A stretch of DNA of 48,284 nt from Methylococcus sp. (lineage in GTDB: Bacteria; Pseudomonadota; Gammaproteobacteria; Methylococcales; Methylococcaceae): NCBI GenBank assembly GCA_028688525.1, contig JAQTYA010000014.1, positions 1 to 48,284 of the forward strand, in the 5' to 3' direction. The first letter of the stretch is position 1. Each line of letters starts with the position of its first letter. Position numbers and translations under genes: made by a program. This document shows positions 7,339 through 15,792 of this stretch, piece after piece. The notes below the pieces were generated by a model. It was not told where the DNA came from, ran no database searches, and was given only the letters and a program-made list of their open reading frames with translations.

Positions 7339-7505
7339 CACACCCCACCCGCAGAGATGAGGGATGGGCAAGCGCAGCGCGCAGGCCCTCAAGGGCCGGA
7401 GGCGTCAGGGATCAAAGCCGGATGGCCGCGACTCGGCACGAGGCCCGGGGCGTAGCCCACGAGCCCGACGGCGGAACGCCGGGACGGCATTAGTTTGATT
7501 GCCCG

Positions 7506-7973
7506 CTATTCCACAGGCGCAAATACCGAACCTCGGCCCGATCTCGGCACCATCTCGGTATATAGAGATTTTCGTCCGACGATGACAGTAAGCATTGGCC
7601 TCTTATCCCGACGCTTCGCTGATAAACGGTTCCATTCCGATCTATCGAGGCCAGAAGGACGAGGATGGTCTTCCGGATGAGTATGCCATTCGCCCAGATA
7701 GCGGATGGTTCCCTGACTCGCCGTCCATCGAGCAAGGGCAATGGCTTCGTGGCCAAACGGCATACGTTCGAACACGTTGCGTAATCGCTTGTCCCATACC
7801 GTGGGAACCGTTGCCTGCTCAATATGCATGTGGGCTCCGTGAACCGAGCCAAGCAGAAGGCCGCCAGCCTCACAGTCGGCATCACTGACCTGAATATGCT
7901 GACAGAAGGTCTCCAGTGTGGGCTCCGAGAAATGCAGCAGCGTCTTCCTGTCGTCGGTAGCCCAGGAACTCAT
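7506..7973 (-). CDS. cap3: CBASS Cap3 JAB/MPN deconjugating protease
   Basis: The 155-aa protein is a JAMM-type isopeptidase. In type II CBASS, Cap3 cleaves the CD-NTase off conjugates made by Cap2. Catalytic residues are visible: E35 in CEAGGLLLGS, the H97-T-H99-P motif (EWHTHPEDHP), S107 and D110 (SGLDRSEW). The start chosen is ATG at 7971-7973, which overlaps the cap2 stop as ATGA, in line with the other junctions of the operon. Longer starts would invade cap2. It is the last gene of the operon, and its end at 7506 is followed by GC-rich intergenic DNA. Confidence 0.9.
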   Translation of the reverse strand: MSSWATDDRKTLLHFSEPTLETFCQHIQVSDADCEAGGLLLGSVHGAHMHIEQATVPTVWDKRLRNVFERMPFGHEAIALARWTASQGTIRYLGEWHTHPEDHPRPSGLDRSEWNRLSAKRRDKRPMLTVIVGRKSLYTEMVPRSGRGSVFAPVE

Positions 7974-9601
7974 GAATTGCATACAGGACATCCCCGGTCC
8001 CGCAGCGGATCGCAATCAGGCGTGACAAGTTGATGGGTGTGGTCGATCAGTCGAGTTCGTAACGCGGGGGAACAGACGCCATTGACCCAGTCAAGTGTCA
8101 TCTCAGCACCCAGGCTGGCAGCGTGCACAGACACCGAAGCGGGGAATGGCACGTACAAGCCTTCGCATCCATGCCCCGCCAGGATTACGGGAAGAGGATC
8201 AATGGTGGAACGGAGTTCGCCCCTTCTATTGCTATGCCACAGACATCGATAGCACGCACCAGATGCGTTCGTCTTCAGGAGCGCACGGACAGCCGTTCCA
8301 GGCCCCTCGATCCAGACCGAAAGCATGGGCGTCGGAGGCGGGTAGTGGCCGCACAGCCAATGCCCGAGGGATTCTTCCCCGGTGGCATCTATGAGTAGGT
8401 CTAGCTCTCCCAATTGGGCTTGCCTGATATCCACCGGGAGGGCACGAATCTCGGCACCTGGCGCCAAGCGGCTGAGCTCTTTCGACATGGCCTCTGCTTT
8501 GTTCGCCAGCAGGTCCGGGAATCCCAGGCGATGACGCCCGAAGTTTTGTGGAAGAAGACAATCAAAATCCACCAGCGTAAGTTTTCCGCCGCATGTCCCG
8601 GCTCCAGCCTTGACCAGCATATCCGATAGATATCCGCCGATGGTGCCGCAACCCACAACCGCAATTTTCTTACCTGCAAGCGTCTTTGATTTAGGTATGT
8701 TCCGCTGGGCAAGATACCGATCGTCAATTCTGATCACCGAGACGGGCATCACCTTCAACCCATAGCACGAATCCCTGCGATCTGCGAGTTTGCTCTTCTT
8801 GACCGGACCCTGGCGGTCATACAGAACCACAAAGCCATAGGTCATCAACGGCGATTCGATGACGATCAGGACACCATTGGCCTTTTTCCTTTCCCCCTCC
8901 TTGATGCGCTCGTGAATCTTGCGCCGGCACCGAGGATCAAGGGTGCTTTGCCACGCAAACATATCACCAACTGTTTTAGGAGGCCAATGGCTGGTCAGAG
9001 GGCGGGGTTGAGCCCCCGTCTTTACCCGGTAAGTCAGCACCGTTCTATCGGTAACTTGGTAGCCAAGCGACGTCAGCTTCTTGGTTGTTCGATCTTCGTT
9101 GTCGGTGATAGACCACAAAGGATTCCCATTGGCCTGCGCGACTATGCAGTTCTGTCGACCTAAATCCTCACCTTGCATGTCAATGAAACAAAGCCAGCCG
9201 TGCCAATAGGCAAAGAACTCTTCCGTGAGATCTTCGACCATCTCCCCCTTTACGATCTGCCCGAATACGAGGGACGCACGTTGCAGGCACGCCAGTGACT
9301 GTCCGACTGGATCGTAGATATCCAGAACAACAGTGCCTTTGGCGAGATAGCAAAGCCCGCCATCTGAGCCAAGATGAGGAACCGCTGCGGGAAGCTCAGG
9401 AGGGATTTCCAGCAACCGGATGCGAGGTAAGTCGAAGAACGTGGGGTCGAGCTGCACTTCACAAGGGAAGTCCTTGTCCGATTTGGGTGGAATCAACCGC
9501 CCATGCAGTTTGATCCAGCCGTCATCCGTCTTGCCAACAAACTCAAAGTCTCGCTGCTTGAAGGCCTCGATCACGTCTGCGACCGCTGCGACGCTGCTCA
9601 T
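7970..9601 (-). CDS. cap2: CBASS Cap2 E1-E2 fusion conjugating enzyme
   Basis: This 543-aa protein fuses an N-terminal E2-like domain (about 1-150, catalytic-type C84 in GGLCYL) to an E1-like adenylation domain (about 300-543). The nucleotide loop VVGCGTIGG is at 315-323 and the acidic strand LTLVDFD at 341-347. C479 in the [11 protein letters not shown] stretch is a candidate E1 cysteine. In type II CBASS, Cap2 activates the C-terminus of the CD-NTase and conjugates it to targets, priming signalling. ATG at 9599-9601 overlaps the CD-NTase stop as ATGA. Length is close to known Cap2 proteins (about 600 aa). Confidence 0.9.
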   Translation of the reverse strand: MSSVAAVADVIEAFKQRDFEFVGKTDDGWIKLHGRLIPPKSDKDFPCEVQLDPTFFDLPRIRLLEIPPELPAAVPHLGSDGGLCYLAKGTVVLDIYDPVGQSLACLQRASLVFGQIVKGEMVEDLTEEFFAYWHGWLCFIDMQGEDLGRQNCIVAQANGNPLWSITDNEDRTTKKLTSLGYQVTDRTVLTYRVKTGAQPRPLTSHWPPKTVGDMFAWQSTLDPRCRRKIHERIKEGERKKANGVLIVIESPLMTYGFVVLYDRQGPVKKSKLADRRDSCYGLKVMPVSVIRIDDRYLAQRNIPKSKTLAGKKIAVVGCGTIGGYLSDMLVKAGAGTCGGKLTLVDFDCLLPQNFGRHRLGFPDLLANKAEAMSKELSRLAPGAEIRALPVDIRQAQLGELDLLIDATGEESLGHWLCGHYPPPTPMLSVWIEGPGTAVRALLKTNASGACYRCLWHSNRRGELRSTIDPLPVILAGHGCEGLYVPFPASVSVHAASLGAEMTLDWVNGVCSPALRTRLIDHTHQLVTPDCDPLRDRGCPVCNS

Positions 9602-10740
9602 CCAGCTTTCGTTCGCCCGACAAGTTCGCTCGGACCAGCTATTGCTGGGGCTGCGGCAATGGTGGCAGCGATGGATACTACCTTGACCCGATCCGGCTCG
9701 TTCGGAAAGCGAGGGCCGAATTCGCCACGCATCCAAAGACAAGCCTGTGAAGGGCTGCCGGCATCGGCTGCCCCGCGAAGCACCTTCTCGAATTCTTCGA
9801 ACGCATTTGCAGCTTCTTCGACACCGGCTTTGCCTAGCCGCTCCGTGAGCGACTCAGACTCTTCCACGGGGTTGCTCACCCCAGCACGCAACCGGGCTGG
9901 CAGTGCAGCGACGACATCCAGTAAGGCGAGGTCATCACGCCGATCTCGCTTCTCAAAGAGCGGGGCGGCGGCTGCCATCAACAGAATGGAGGCTGGCCCA
10001 CCGCTGGTCCACCTCCAATCGCGGAACGCCTTCAAGTAACGAACCACGCGGCGGAACTGCTCTCCCTTGGCATCCACTTCGCCCAGAAACCACTCTTTCA
10101 CAGGCCTGGGGTCGGATGGCATCCAGTTGCATTCACGATGGGCCAGGAGCACCTTGTCGCGAGGCAATGCCGTCCATGCATCCCTCTCCGCTTTAATCAC
10201 CGCGTCCATCACCGAATCAAAGCCATATCGCCTCATCGAGGCCTCTGCCAGGCTCACGAATTCTTGGTCGGGGATCGCGTACAGCGGGATGTCAATGTGG
10301 GCATACGCTGAAATGACGATGCGGATGCAAGTCGGCTTGTCAGTGACGAGCTTCCACTGTTTTTCCTCGACCAGCGGCTTCAAGGCCTCCTCCGCAGCGG
10401 TAAAAAAAACCGTGGTTGCGGTGCTAGGACGTTTCGTCTGCGAGACGAAACTCAATGGCAGATAGCAGCCATCATCGATATCCGCCTGCTGCGGTGGTTG
10501 TGCCGGGGAGTTCAGCGTCTTGTATGCCCACGAGCCTTGCGTGAAGAAGCGCGGTTGCGGAACGTCTTCCGTGTATCCGCTCGTTCTCAGCACGCGAGGG
10601 ATGCCTGTGCGCAGACAGTTCCTGACATCATTGCGTGCGCTGGCGATCCAGGCGCGTTGCCCAGACGTCAGATCCAACTCGCCATGCATGCAGGATTCGT
10701 CATCAACAGTGGTGAAAAAAAGCGGGCTGAGGTTCAGCAT
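9598..10740 (-). CDS. CBASS CD-NTase (DncV-like nucleotidyltransferase)
   Basis: The 380-aa enzyme has the hallmarks of cGAS/DncV-like nucleotidyltransferases, which make cyclic oligonucleotide alarms on phage infection. QGSWAYKTL carries the GS pair (G69-S70), followed by the metal-binding D87-x-D89 (QADIDDG) and a third acidic residue, D150 in AHIDIPLY. The protein ends in glycine (RTKAG), which fits conjugation through its C-terminus by Cap2. The start ATG at 10738-10740 overlaps the end of capV by 7 bp. The product nucleotide cannot be read from sequence; cGAMP is likely by precedent with CapV partners. Confidence 0.9.
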   Translation of the reverse strand: MLNLSPLFFTTVDDESCMHGELDLTSGQRAWIASARNDVRNCLRTGIPRVLRTSGYTEDVPQPRFFTQGSWAYKTLNSPAQPPQQADIDDGCYLPLSFVSQTKRPSTATTVFFTAAEEALKPLVEEKQWKLVTDKPTCIRIVISAYAHIDIPLYAIPDQEFVSLAEASMRRYGFDSVMDAVIKAERDAWTALPRDKVLLAHRECNWMPSDPRPVKEWFLGEVDAKGEQFRRVVRYLKAFRDWRWTSGGPASILLMAAAAPLFEKRDRRDDLALLDVVAALPARLRAGVSNPVEESESLTERLGKAGVEEAANAFEEFEKVLRGAADAGSPSQACLWMRGEFGPRFPNEPDRVKVVSIAATIAAAPAIAGPSELVGRTKAG

Positions 10741-11735
10741 ACGGCCTCCGGAACATTCTTGTTGGGGCCGTGATAAAAGAGGGGGGCGCCGGCCTGGTGC
10801 GCTCGAAACGGTTGGAAAAGGGGATCGCCGAGCGCGCGCTGGGCCGCGTGGTTGCCTCGATTCTTGAGCGTGTTCGTAGCGCCAATAGAAACTCGATCCA
10901 GCGCTTTCACGTCCTTGCTCTGATCCGGCGTCGCCTTGTCATCGATCTGGAAGTAGTTGCTTCCCAACGACTGCCGCAGCATGTAGTCCACCGACGATTC
11001 CTGGGCTGAGATCACGAGGTCGAAGAGTCCCCCGCGCCACTTGCCGAACCCGCGGTCAAGGCTGGCGCCGCCGCGAACGGTCGCACCGATCGTCATCGTA
11101 CCGATGGAGAGAACCCGAACCAGCGCATCCTGCTTCGGTGCCAGAAACGTATTGACTTCGTGCAACCCGAACAGGCCAGGGGCATTACCCACCAGTCCTC
11201 CATCCGCGAAGACACCGCGGTCGTTGCGCACTAGAGGAAAGTAGATGGGCGCGGCGGCAGTCGCCAACGCAACATCGACGATGCTCATGCGGTGATCCAA
11301 CTCAAAGGAAGGATGGTGAGGCGTCTTGAAGAATTGCCCGCGACCCGTCGAGCAGTTGACGGCCGGCACGAGAACACGGTGCCTCAGGTCGCCTATCGTG
11401 GTTCCTTGGAAACGCTCAGTTAGCACTTCTCGCAATCCCGCCGAATCATGCTTTGCGGTCAGCCAGAACCCCAGAAGCCGCCGTGGAAGGCTGCGACAAC
11501 CAAAAATGCGGCTACCTTCGTCTTCAAATAGTGCTTTAAGCTCGTGGGCCGGAATTTCCGCAGCCAGCCCCAAAGCCAGCATCCCTCCCGCCGATGTGCC
11601 GCAAATCAGATCAAAGTGCGAAGCAATAGGACGGCCCAACACAGTTTCGAGTTCTGCAAGAACTGTCGCCGTGTATAGGCCGCGATAACCGCCCCCTGAA
11701 AGGGCGAGCACATGGTAGGTAGGGATGCCCGTCAT
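10734..11735 (-). CDS. capV: CBASS effector CapV, patatin-like phospholipase
   Basis: The 333-aa protein is a patatin-fold lipase that, in characterised CBASS, is switched on by cyclic nucleotide and destroys the inner membrane of the infected cell. The oxyanion motif GGGYRGL is at 14-20, the nucleophile elbow GTSAG at 46-50 (S48), and the catalytic aspartate D178 in ADGG. All three are intact, so it should be active. The gene is 6 bp downstream of the DUF2188 gene and is followed by the CD-NTase with a 7-bp overlap, one operon. Confidence 0.93.
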   Translation of the reverse strand: MTGIPTYHVLALSGGGYRGLYTATVLAELETVLGRPIASHFDLICGTSAGGMLALGLAAEIPAHELKALFEDEGSRIFGCRSLPRRLLGFWLTAKHDSAGLREVLTERFQGTTIGDLRHRVLVPAVNCSTGRGQFFKTPHHPSFELDHRMSIVDVALATAAAPIYFPLVRNDRGVFADGGLVGNAPGLFGLHEVNTFLAPKQDALVRVLSIGTMTIGATVRGGASLDRGFGKWRGGLFDLVISAQESSVDYMLRQSLGSNYFQIDDKATPDQSKDVKALDRVSIGATNTLKNRGNHAAQRALGDPLFQPFRAHQAGAPLFYHGPNKNVPEAVC

Positions 11736-11741
11736 GGCACT

Positions 11742-11966
11742 TCAGCCCTTCGGCGGGAAGGGGTCGTATCCGTGACTATCCTTGTCACGGATACGGCCAT
11801 CCGGACGATGGATGACGAGTTCGGACTGCTGGTTGCGTGCAATGTCCCTTGCTGCGTCAATCGCCTGTTGCTGCGTGTCATGCACGGAGGTTGCCCGCTG
11901 ATTGCCGGCGCCCTTGACGGCCCAACCGTCCTGGTGAGGGACAACATGCTGATTCTTGCCTGCCAT
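11742..11966 (-). CDS. DUF2188 domain protein, first gene of CBASS operon
   Basis: The 74-aa product reads MAGKNQHVVPHQDGWAVKGA, then a central TQQQAIDAARDIA and a C-terminal SELVIHRPDGRIRDKDSHG, the DUF2188 pattern (H-V-V-P...W-A-V-K, ...A...A, ...HxxDGxI). The family has no established biochemical role. Only 6 bp separate its stop from capV and the single visible promoter lies upstream of it, so it is transcribed first in the CBASS operon. Whether it is a functional CBASS accessory or a neighbour captured in the operon is open. Confidence 0.85.
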   Translation of the reverse strand: MAGKNQHVVPHQDGWAVKGAGNQRATSVHDTQQQAIDAARDIARNQQSELVIHRPDGRIRDKDSHGYDPFPPKG

Positions 11967-12094
11967 GATTGCTCTCCTACAGTGGAATTATCAAAGCCCC
12001 AGCCGCTCGACTGGGTTGTCAATGGCCGCCCGCTGTAGCACAATTCGTTGCTCACGCAGACAACAGGAAGGCCAAGCCAATCCAACCTGGAGCA

Positions 12095-12131
12095 ATTATA
12101 AAACCTACGCCTGTTGTCCGGCCAGACAACA
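12095..12131 (-). promoter_or_regulatory. CBASS promoter with palindromic CapH-type operator
   Basis: A perfect TATAAT -10 lies on the minus strand at 12095-12100. The region where its -35 must lie (about 12117-12123) falls inside a perfect palindrome, TGTTGTC-N6-GACAACA, at 12112-12131. Half sites recur at 12014-12020 (GGTTGTC) and 12059-12065 (GACAACA). A repressor bound here would occlude the -35. By precedent with CapH this is the CBASS operator. The predicted leader to the DUF2188 start is about 120 bases. Confidence 0.65.
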
Positions 12132-12252
12132 ATGTATCAGAGCACGTGCGTCGGTGCAACTGGCATCCGGCGTGTACCTTTGAAGATCAACCGGATGTGG
12201 AGGAGCAACAGAGCGCTTGCCCCCTCCTCCCGCAATCGCAAGGACAATACTC

Positions 12253-12642
12253 ATGCCGCAAACAGGCCTAGGCGTGGCCCTCAAGACACTACGCGAACGC
12301 AGAACCCTTTCCCTGCGTGAAATTGGCCAGCTATCGTCAGTTGATCATGCTTATGTCTACCGCCTCGAAACAGGCGAGAAGACAAACCCATCCCAAGACT
12401 TGGTTGAGAAGCTGTTGAGAGTTCTCAAGCCGGGAGAAAGAGATACAGCACTTGTGATATGGCTGGTTGACCATGCTGACGCTGATCCCAGCCTTGTTGA
12501 ATTCGTGCTACTCGATCCCTCGATTAGCATCGATATTTTTTCGGCCGCAGCTGGAGTCAGGCATCGGGGAAATAAAAGGCCTGACCCCGCGACACTGATC
12601 GCTCGAATCAAAAAGGCCTTCGCCGAGGACGAGGACGACTGA
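12253..12642 (+). CDS. capH: CapH-like HTH repressor of CBASS
   Basis: The 129-aa protein has an N-terminal Xre-type HTH (about residues 5-60, including LREIGQLSSVDHAYVYRLET) and a C-terminal helical tail. It is divergent from the CBASS operon and sits 2 bp before a Zn-metallopeptidase gene. This is the arrangement of the CapH/CapP pair, in which CapH represses CBASS until cleaved by CapP after DNA damage. ATG at 12253 has AGGA about 8 bp upstream; an upstream in-frame start lacks a site. The identification rests on context plus domain type. Confidence 0.8.
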   Translation: MPQTGLGVALKTLRERRTLSLREIGQLSSVDHAYVYRLETGEKTNPSQDLVEKLLRVLKPGERDTALVIWLVDHADADPSLVEFVLLDPSISIDIFSAAAGVRHRGNKRPDPATLIARIKKAFAEDEDD

Positions 12643-12644
12643 AC

Positions 12645-13514
12645 ATGGACGAAGCGGATGTCAGACAGAAAGCGCGAGCCTTTATTTCGAAGGTCAATGT
12701 GTCGGGCATCCGGGCAGACCTGACGCCATATGTGACCGCAGCCAATGCCAAGGTCAAGAAGGATGCGCTAGGCGAAGGGGAGTCTGGCTACACAATCACC
12801 AAGCCGAACGGGAAGCACGTCATCACGGTGAACTCTCTGGAGACGGAAGAACGCCAGCGCTTCACTATCTGCCATGAGATAGCGCATATCGTGCTCGAAC
12901 TGAAGTCGAGTCACGAAGAAGTGCCGTCCTGGTCCTTTGCCAAGCGGCACCCGAACGAAATCGCTTGTGACACGTTCGCCGCTGAGTTGTTGATGCCGTA
13001 TCAGCAATGGCTGTCGCTTGTGCCCAAGGAAGAGCCTTCGTTGGAGCTTATCCAGCGCATGGCTGACTTGTTCGGCACATCATTCCCTGCCGCGGCGTCG
13101 CGGTTCGCTTGCCTCAGCGACATGCCGTGTGCCTTCGTCACCATGGAGCGCGGAGCAGTGCGTTACGCAGCACGCTCTACTAGCTTGCGACAGGCTGGAG
13201 CATGGATATCTCCCAAATCCATCATCCCGGTCGGCTCCGTGGCTCACCGCCTCCGATCTTCAGGTATCAGTGCCGCCGAAACGAATGAGGTTTCACAAGA
13301 CATCTGGATCGACAACTGGGAAAAGGGGCTCAACCTCTGGGAGCTTTCCAGACACTACGCACGCGCCGACACCACTACCTCGCTGTTGTGGTTCGACAGC
13401 GACGACTTACCTGAGGTCGAAATGAATCGCTTCGGTGCGCGCGTCGAGGACGATGGCGGCTTGGCTGAACTTACGGGACAACTACCGTGGCCAGGGCGGA
13501 GCAAGCGCCGTTAG
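12645..13514 (+). CDS. capP: CapP-like ImmA/IrrE metallopeptidase
   Basis: The 289-aa protein has an N-terminal ImmA/IrrE zinc peptidase domain: H77-E78-x-x-H81 (CHEIAH) and a downstream E105 in NEIACDTFAAELLMP as third ligand. Residues about 125-289 form a second domain, consistent with the sensor domain of CapP. CapP proteins are reported to be activated by single-stranded DNA and to cut CapH. C108, next to the metal-binding helix, is a candidate for the inhibitory cysteine described in that family, which is inference. It follows capH by 2 bp, surely co-transcribed. Confidence 0.8.
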   Translation: MDEADVRQKARAFISKVNVSGIRADLTPYVTAANAKVKKDALGEGESGYTITKPNGKHVITVNSLETEERQRFTICHEIAHIVLELKSSHEEVPSWSFAKRHPNEIACDTFAAELLMPYQQWLSLVPKEEPSLELIQRMADLFGTSFPAAASRFACLSDMPCAFVTMERGAVRYAARSTSLRQAGAWISPKSIIPVGSVAHRLRSSGISAAETNEVSQDIWIDNWEKGLNLWELSRHYARADTTTSLLWFDSDDLPEVEMNRFGARVEDDGGLAELTGQLPWPGRSKRR

Positions 13515-13529
13515 CGAAACCTGGCAGCC

Positions 13530-14345
13530 TCACGTCGGACGCCCGCTATGGTTTGCGCATCCTGGGAGGCTCGATCTGCCCGATTCCAACAAGCGCCGAG
13601 CGTTTTCAAGTTCCTTTTCAGCGATTCTGCGCCGGCAGCATTGTCCGATAGTTCGCCGCCATGACTTTGTTGGGCAAGCTTTCCAGTGCATAGCGAGCCA
13701 GGGCGTGGCCCTTGTTTGCACAGAGAATCAGGCCCACGGGTGGCTTTTCATCGGGAAAGGCCCAACGCTCCTTGGTGTAGCTGCAATACAGGTGCATGTG
13801 ACCCACATCGGCGTGGGTCAGACTGCCGAGCTTCAAGTCGATAATGACCAGGCAGCGCAGTCAACGATGAAAGAACAGCATACAGTAAATCCATCCGATA
13901 CCAAGCCTGGTCGATGCACAGCCTCCGCTGCCGTTCGATGAAGGCAGCCCCCTCGCCGAGTTCGAGTAGGAAGTCCTCCAGCCTCGCGCCGCACCGGGAC
14001 TCGGTTTCGTAGAACCTGCGGGCGTGATCGTTCTTGACCGATAGCAACCGGACATAGGCCGACCAGGGCAGTGTGAACGCCGGTGCCAGTTCGGACAGGC
14101 TCGATTTCTCAGACAGTTTCTGGAAAATCAAGGATCGAGGGTATGCTAGGAAGAGGCGCCGCATGTTCTCCAGGTTGTTGACGCCAAGCCGACGCCCGAA
14201 CCGGCTGGTCAGGTCGGGAGACTGGCGGGCGATCAACTGTTCGCCATATCCTGCACGCTTCTTGTCCAGTTGCTCGGCTTCGACAACCCGGCGACCAATC
14301 TCTCAATAGCTGGTAGTCATCAGTGCATTGATGCTGCGCTCTGCA
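13530..14345 (-). pseudogene. DUF1016/YhcG-type nuclease, decayed
   Basis: Pieces in several minus-strand frames match DUF1016 proteins. The N-terminal SINALMTTSY is followed by a stop where tryptophan is expected, then EIGRRVVEAEQLDKKRAGYG. A long middle piece reads FGRRLGVNNLENMRRLFLAY. The PDDEXK-type C-terminal part reads LGSLTHADVGHMHLYCSYTK, DEKPPVGLILCANKG and LPNKVMAANYRTMLP. At least one nonsense change (near 14304) and two frameshifts (near 13850 and 13640) break it. It would have been a full-length gene of about 270 codons. Confidence 0.8.
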
Positions 14346-14439
14346 TCGAGTAGTTCCACGATGCCGGCTTAGCCGGCCAGAAATGCAGTGGGAGCCTCCT
14401 CCATCTCCGCAGGGCGTTGCGCCTCGGTAATCGTTTTGC

Positions 14440-14845
14440 GGCGGTTGGCCACCAATTCAGCTGCTTAGTGCACAGGGTCATCCTTGGTGTGGACGTAACG
14501 CATGAGCATCACCACGGTCTTGTGTGCCGTTAGCGCTAAGTCAACCTTGACCGGGATGTCCGGATTGGAGATGTCCGTAGCCGATTGATTGCAGATGCCT
14601 TGTGTACCCACGTGGTAGTTCGGGTTGCTTTGAGCGCACAGCTCCAGCCGCCGTAATACTCGCCTGTGGTCGGGTGCTATCCCAGATGGCGAGGGGACGG
14701 CAGTACATAGAGGTAGTCTTCCTGTCTTGGCGCCGTTGAAAGCAGCCGGTAGGCTTCCTCGCTCATGCCATCGGTTTTGCTATCGGACCAGACCACGCGC
14801 CAATTGTCCAGATATCGCAAGGTACTAAACCTCATCGGCCCTTAC
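14440..14845 (-). pseudogene. Tyrosine recombinase/integrase, decayed
   Basis: Minus-strand pieces read NWRVVWSDSKTDGMSEEAYR, EDYLYVLPSPRHLG and then, past several stops, HKTVVMLMRYVHTKDDPVH followed by a stop and AAELVANRRKTI. These resemble the C-terminal catalytic region of a phage-type integrase (the YVHT stretch near the tyrosine). Multiple stops make it non-functional. It lies directly upstream of the dead DUF1016 gene and downstream of aroE on the same strand. Confidence 0.55.
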
Positions 14846-14851
14846 CTTAAC

Positions 14852-15712
14852 TCATTCGTTCAACGCCTCTGCAACAGCCCGCTGAAACACCACCTCGTCC
14901 GGCTCGATGCCGGTCCATTGTTCGAAAATCTGCATCGCCAGCTGCACCAGCATGTCGACGCCGTCGACGATGGGGCATCCTTTGTCTCGCGCCATCGCCA
15001 AGAACGGTGTAATGCGAGGGTTGGTGATCACGTCCACCACAGTCAGGCTGCTCGGAATGCTTTCCCAGTCCACCGGAACTCGCTCCAACTCGGGGGCGCA
15101 GCCAAGGTGGGTCGCGTTCAGGAGGATCTGCGTGCCCTCGGGAATAACTATGTCACTTGTCCAACGCCGCCATTCTGCCGGAACCCCTGAAGCTTTTTGC
15201 ACAAGATGGGCAACTTCCACACCCTGAGCTTCACGGCGGGTGATCAGGGTGAGGTGCGATGCCCCCGCCCAGGCCAGTTCCATGGCCATGGCCCGCCCTG
15301 CTCCACCGGCACCCAGCATCGCGACCCGCTTTCCTCTGATCGGGGTCACCTTCTCGATCGCTTTGACGACACCCTTCCCATCGTTATTGTGGCCAACCCA
15401 GCGGCCGCCTTCCACAGTCAGGTAATTGGCGGCGCCTATCGCCCGCACGTCGTCATCCAAGGCATCAAGATACGGGAGGCACGCGACCTTGTAGGGGACG
15501 GTGACACATGCACCGGCAAACCCCAGGGCCTTGACCCCGGCCACGGCGGCCGCGAGTTCGCCTTCCGAGGCGACATCGCATTTCCAGAACTGCCACGGAA
15601 GACCATAGTGCGCGTAGACGGCGTCGAACATCCGGTCGATGGGGTTTTCGGCCACGGGGTGACCGAGCATCCCCGTCATTTGCTTTTGCGGAGGAAAAAT
15701 CGTGTGAGACAA
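14852..15712 (-). CDS. aroE: Shikimate dehydrogenase-like protein
   Basis: The 286-aa protein has the AroE two-domain plan. The catalytic-type lysine K75 is in TVPYK, with N96 in AANYLT and D111 in HNNDGKG; the dinucleotide loop GAGGAG is at 134-139. It would interconvert 3-dehydroshikimate and shikimate with NADP in the cytoplasm. The S-x-S motif that holds the substrate carboxylate in ordinary AroE (GxPIxHSxSP) is here HPVAENP, so the substrate may be a quinate- or aminoshikimate-like variant. It sits between dead genes and the par region, an unusual place for a housekeeping gene. Its start is ATG at 15710-15712. Confidence 0.85.
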   Translation of the reverse strand: MSHTIFPPQKQMTGMLGHPVAENPIDRMFDAVYAHYGLPWQFWKCDVASEGELAAAVAGVKALGFAGACVTVPYKVACLPYLDALDDDVRAIGAANYLTVEGGRWVGHNNDGKGVVKAIEKVTPIRGKRVAMLGAGGAGRAMAMELAWAGASHLTLITRREAQGVEVAHLVQKASGVPAEWRRWTSDIVIPEGTQILLNATHLGCAPELERVPVDWESIPSSLTVVDVITNPRITPFLAMARDKGCPIVDGVDMLVQLAMQIFEQWTGIEPDEVVFQRAVAEALNE

Positions 15713-15748
15713 GCTTGGTATCCTCTGGCGGTGAGCGGGTGCTTGGAA

Positions 15749-15775
15749 AAAAGTGTCACAAGTTGTGACACTTTT
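15749..15775. promoter_or_regulatory. parS-like palindrome 1
   Basis: A 27-bp perfect palindrome with 13-bp arms around one central base has the core GTGTCACAA-G-TTGTGACAC. It lies in the gap between aroE and parB. Position, symmetry and recurrence 45 bp away beside a parB gene point to a ParB-binding centromere site. It does not resemble the usual chromosomal parS. Confidence 0.75.
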
Positions 15776-15792
15776 CTGAAGTGCGATCTAGA

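Noticed and set aside
14852-15712. A chromosomal origin of the window because of aroE
   Set aside because: The gene is enclosed by plasmid partition, replication and transfer genes, and no other housekeeping gene is present.
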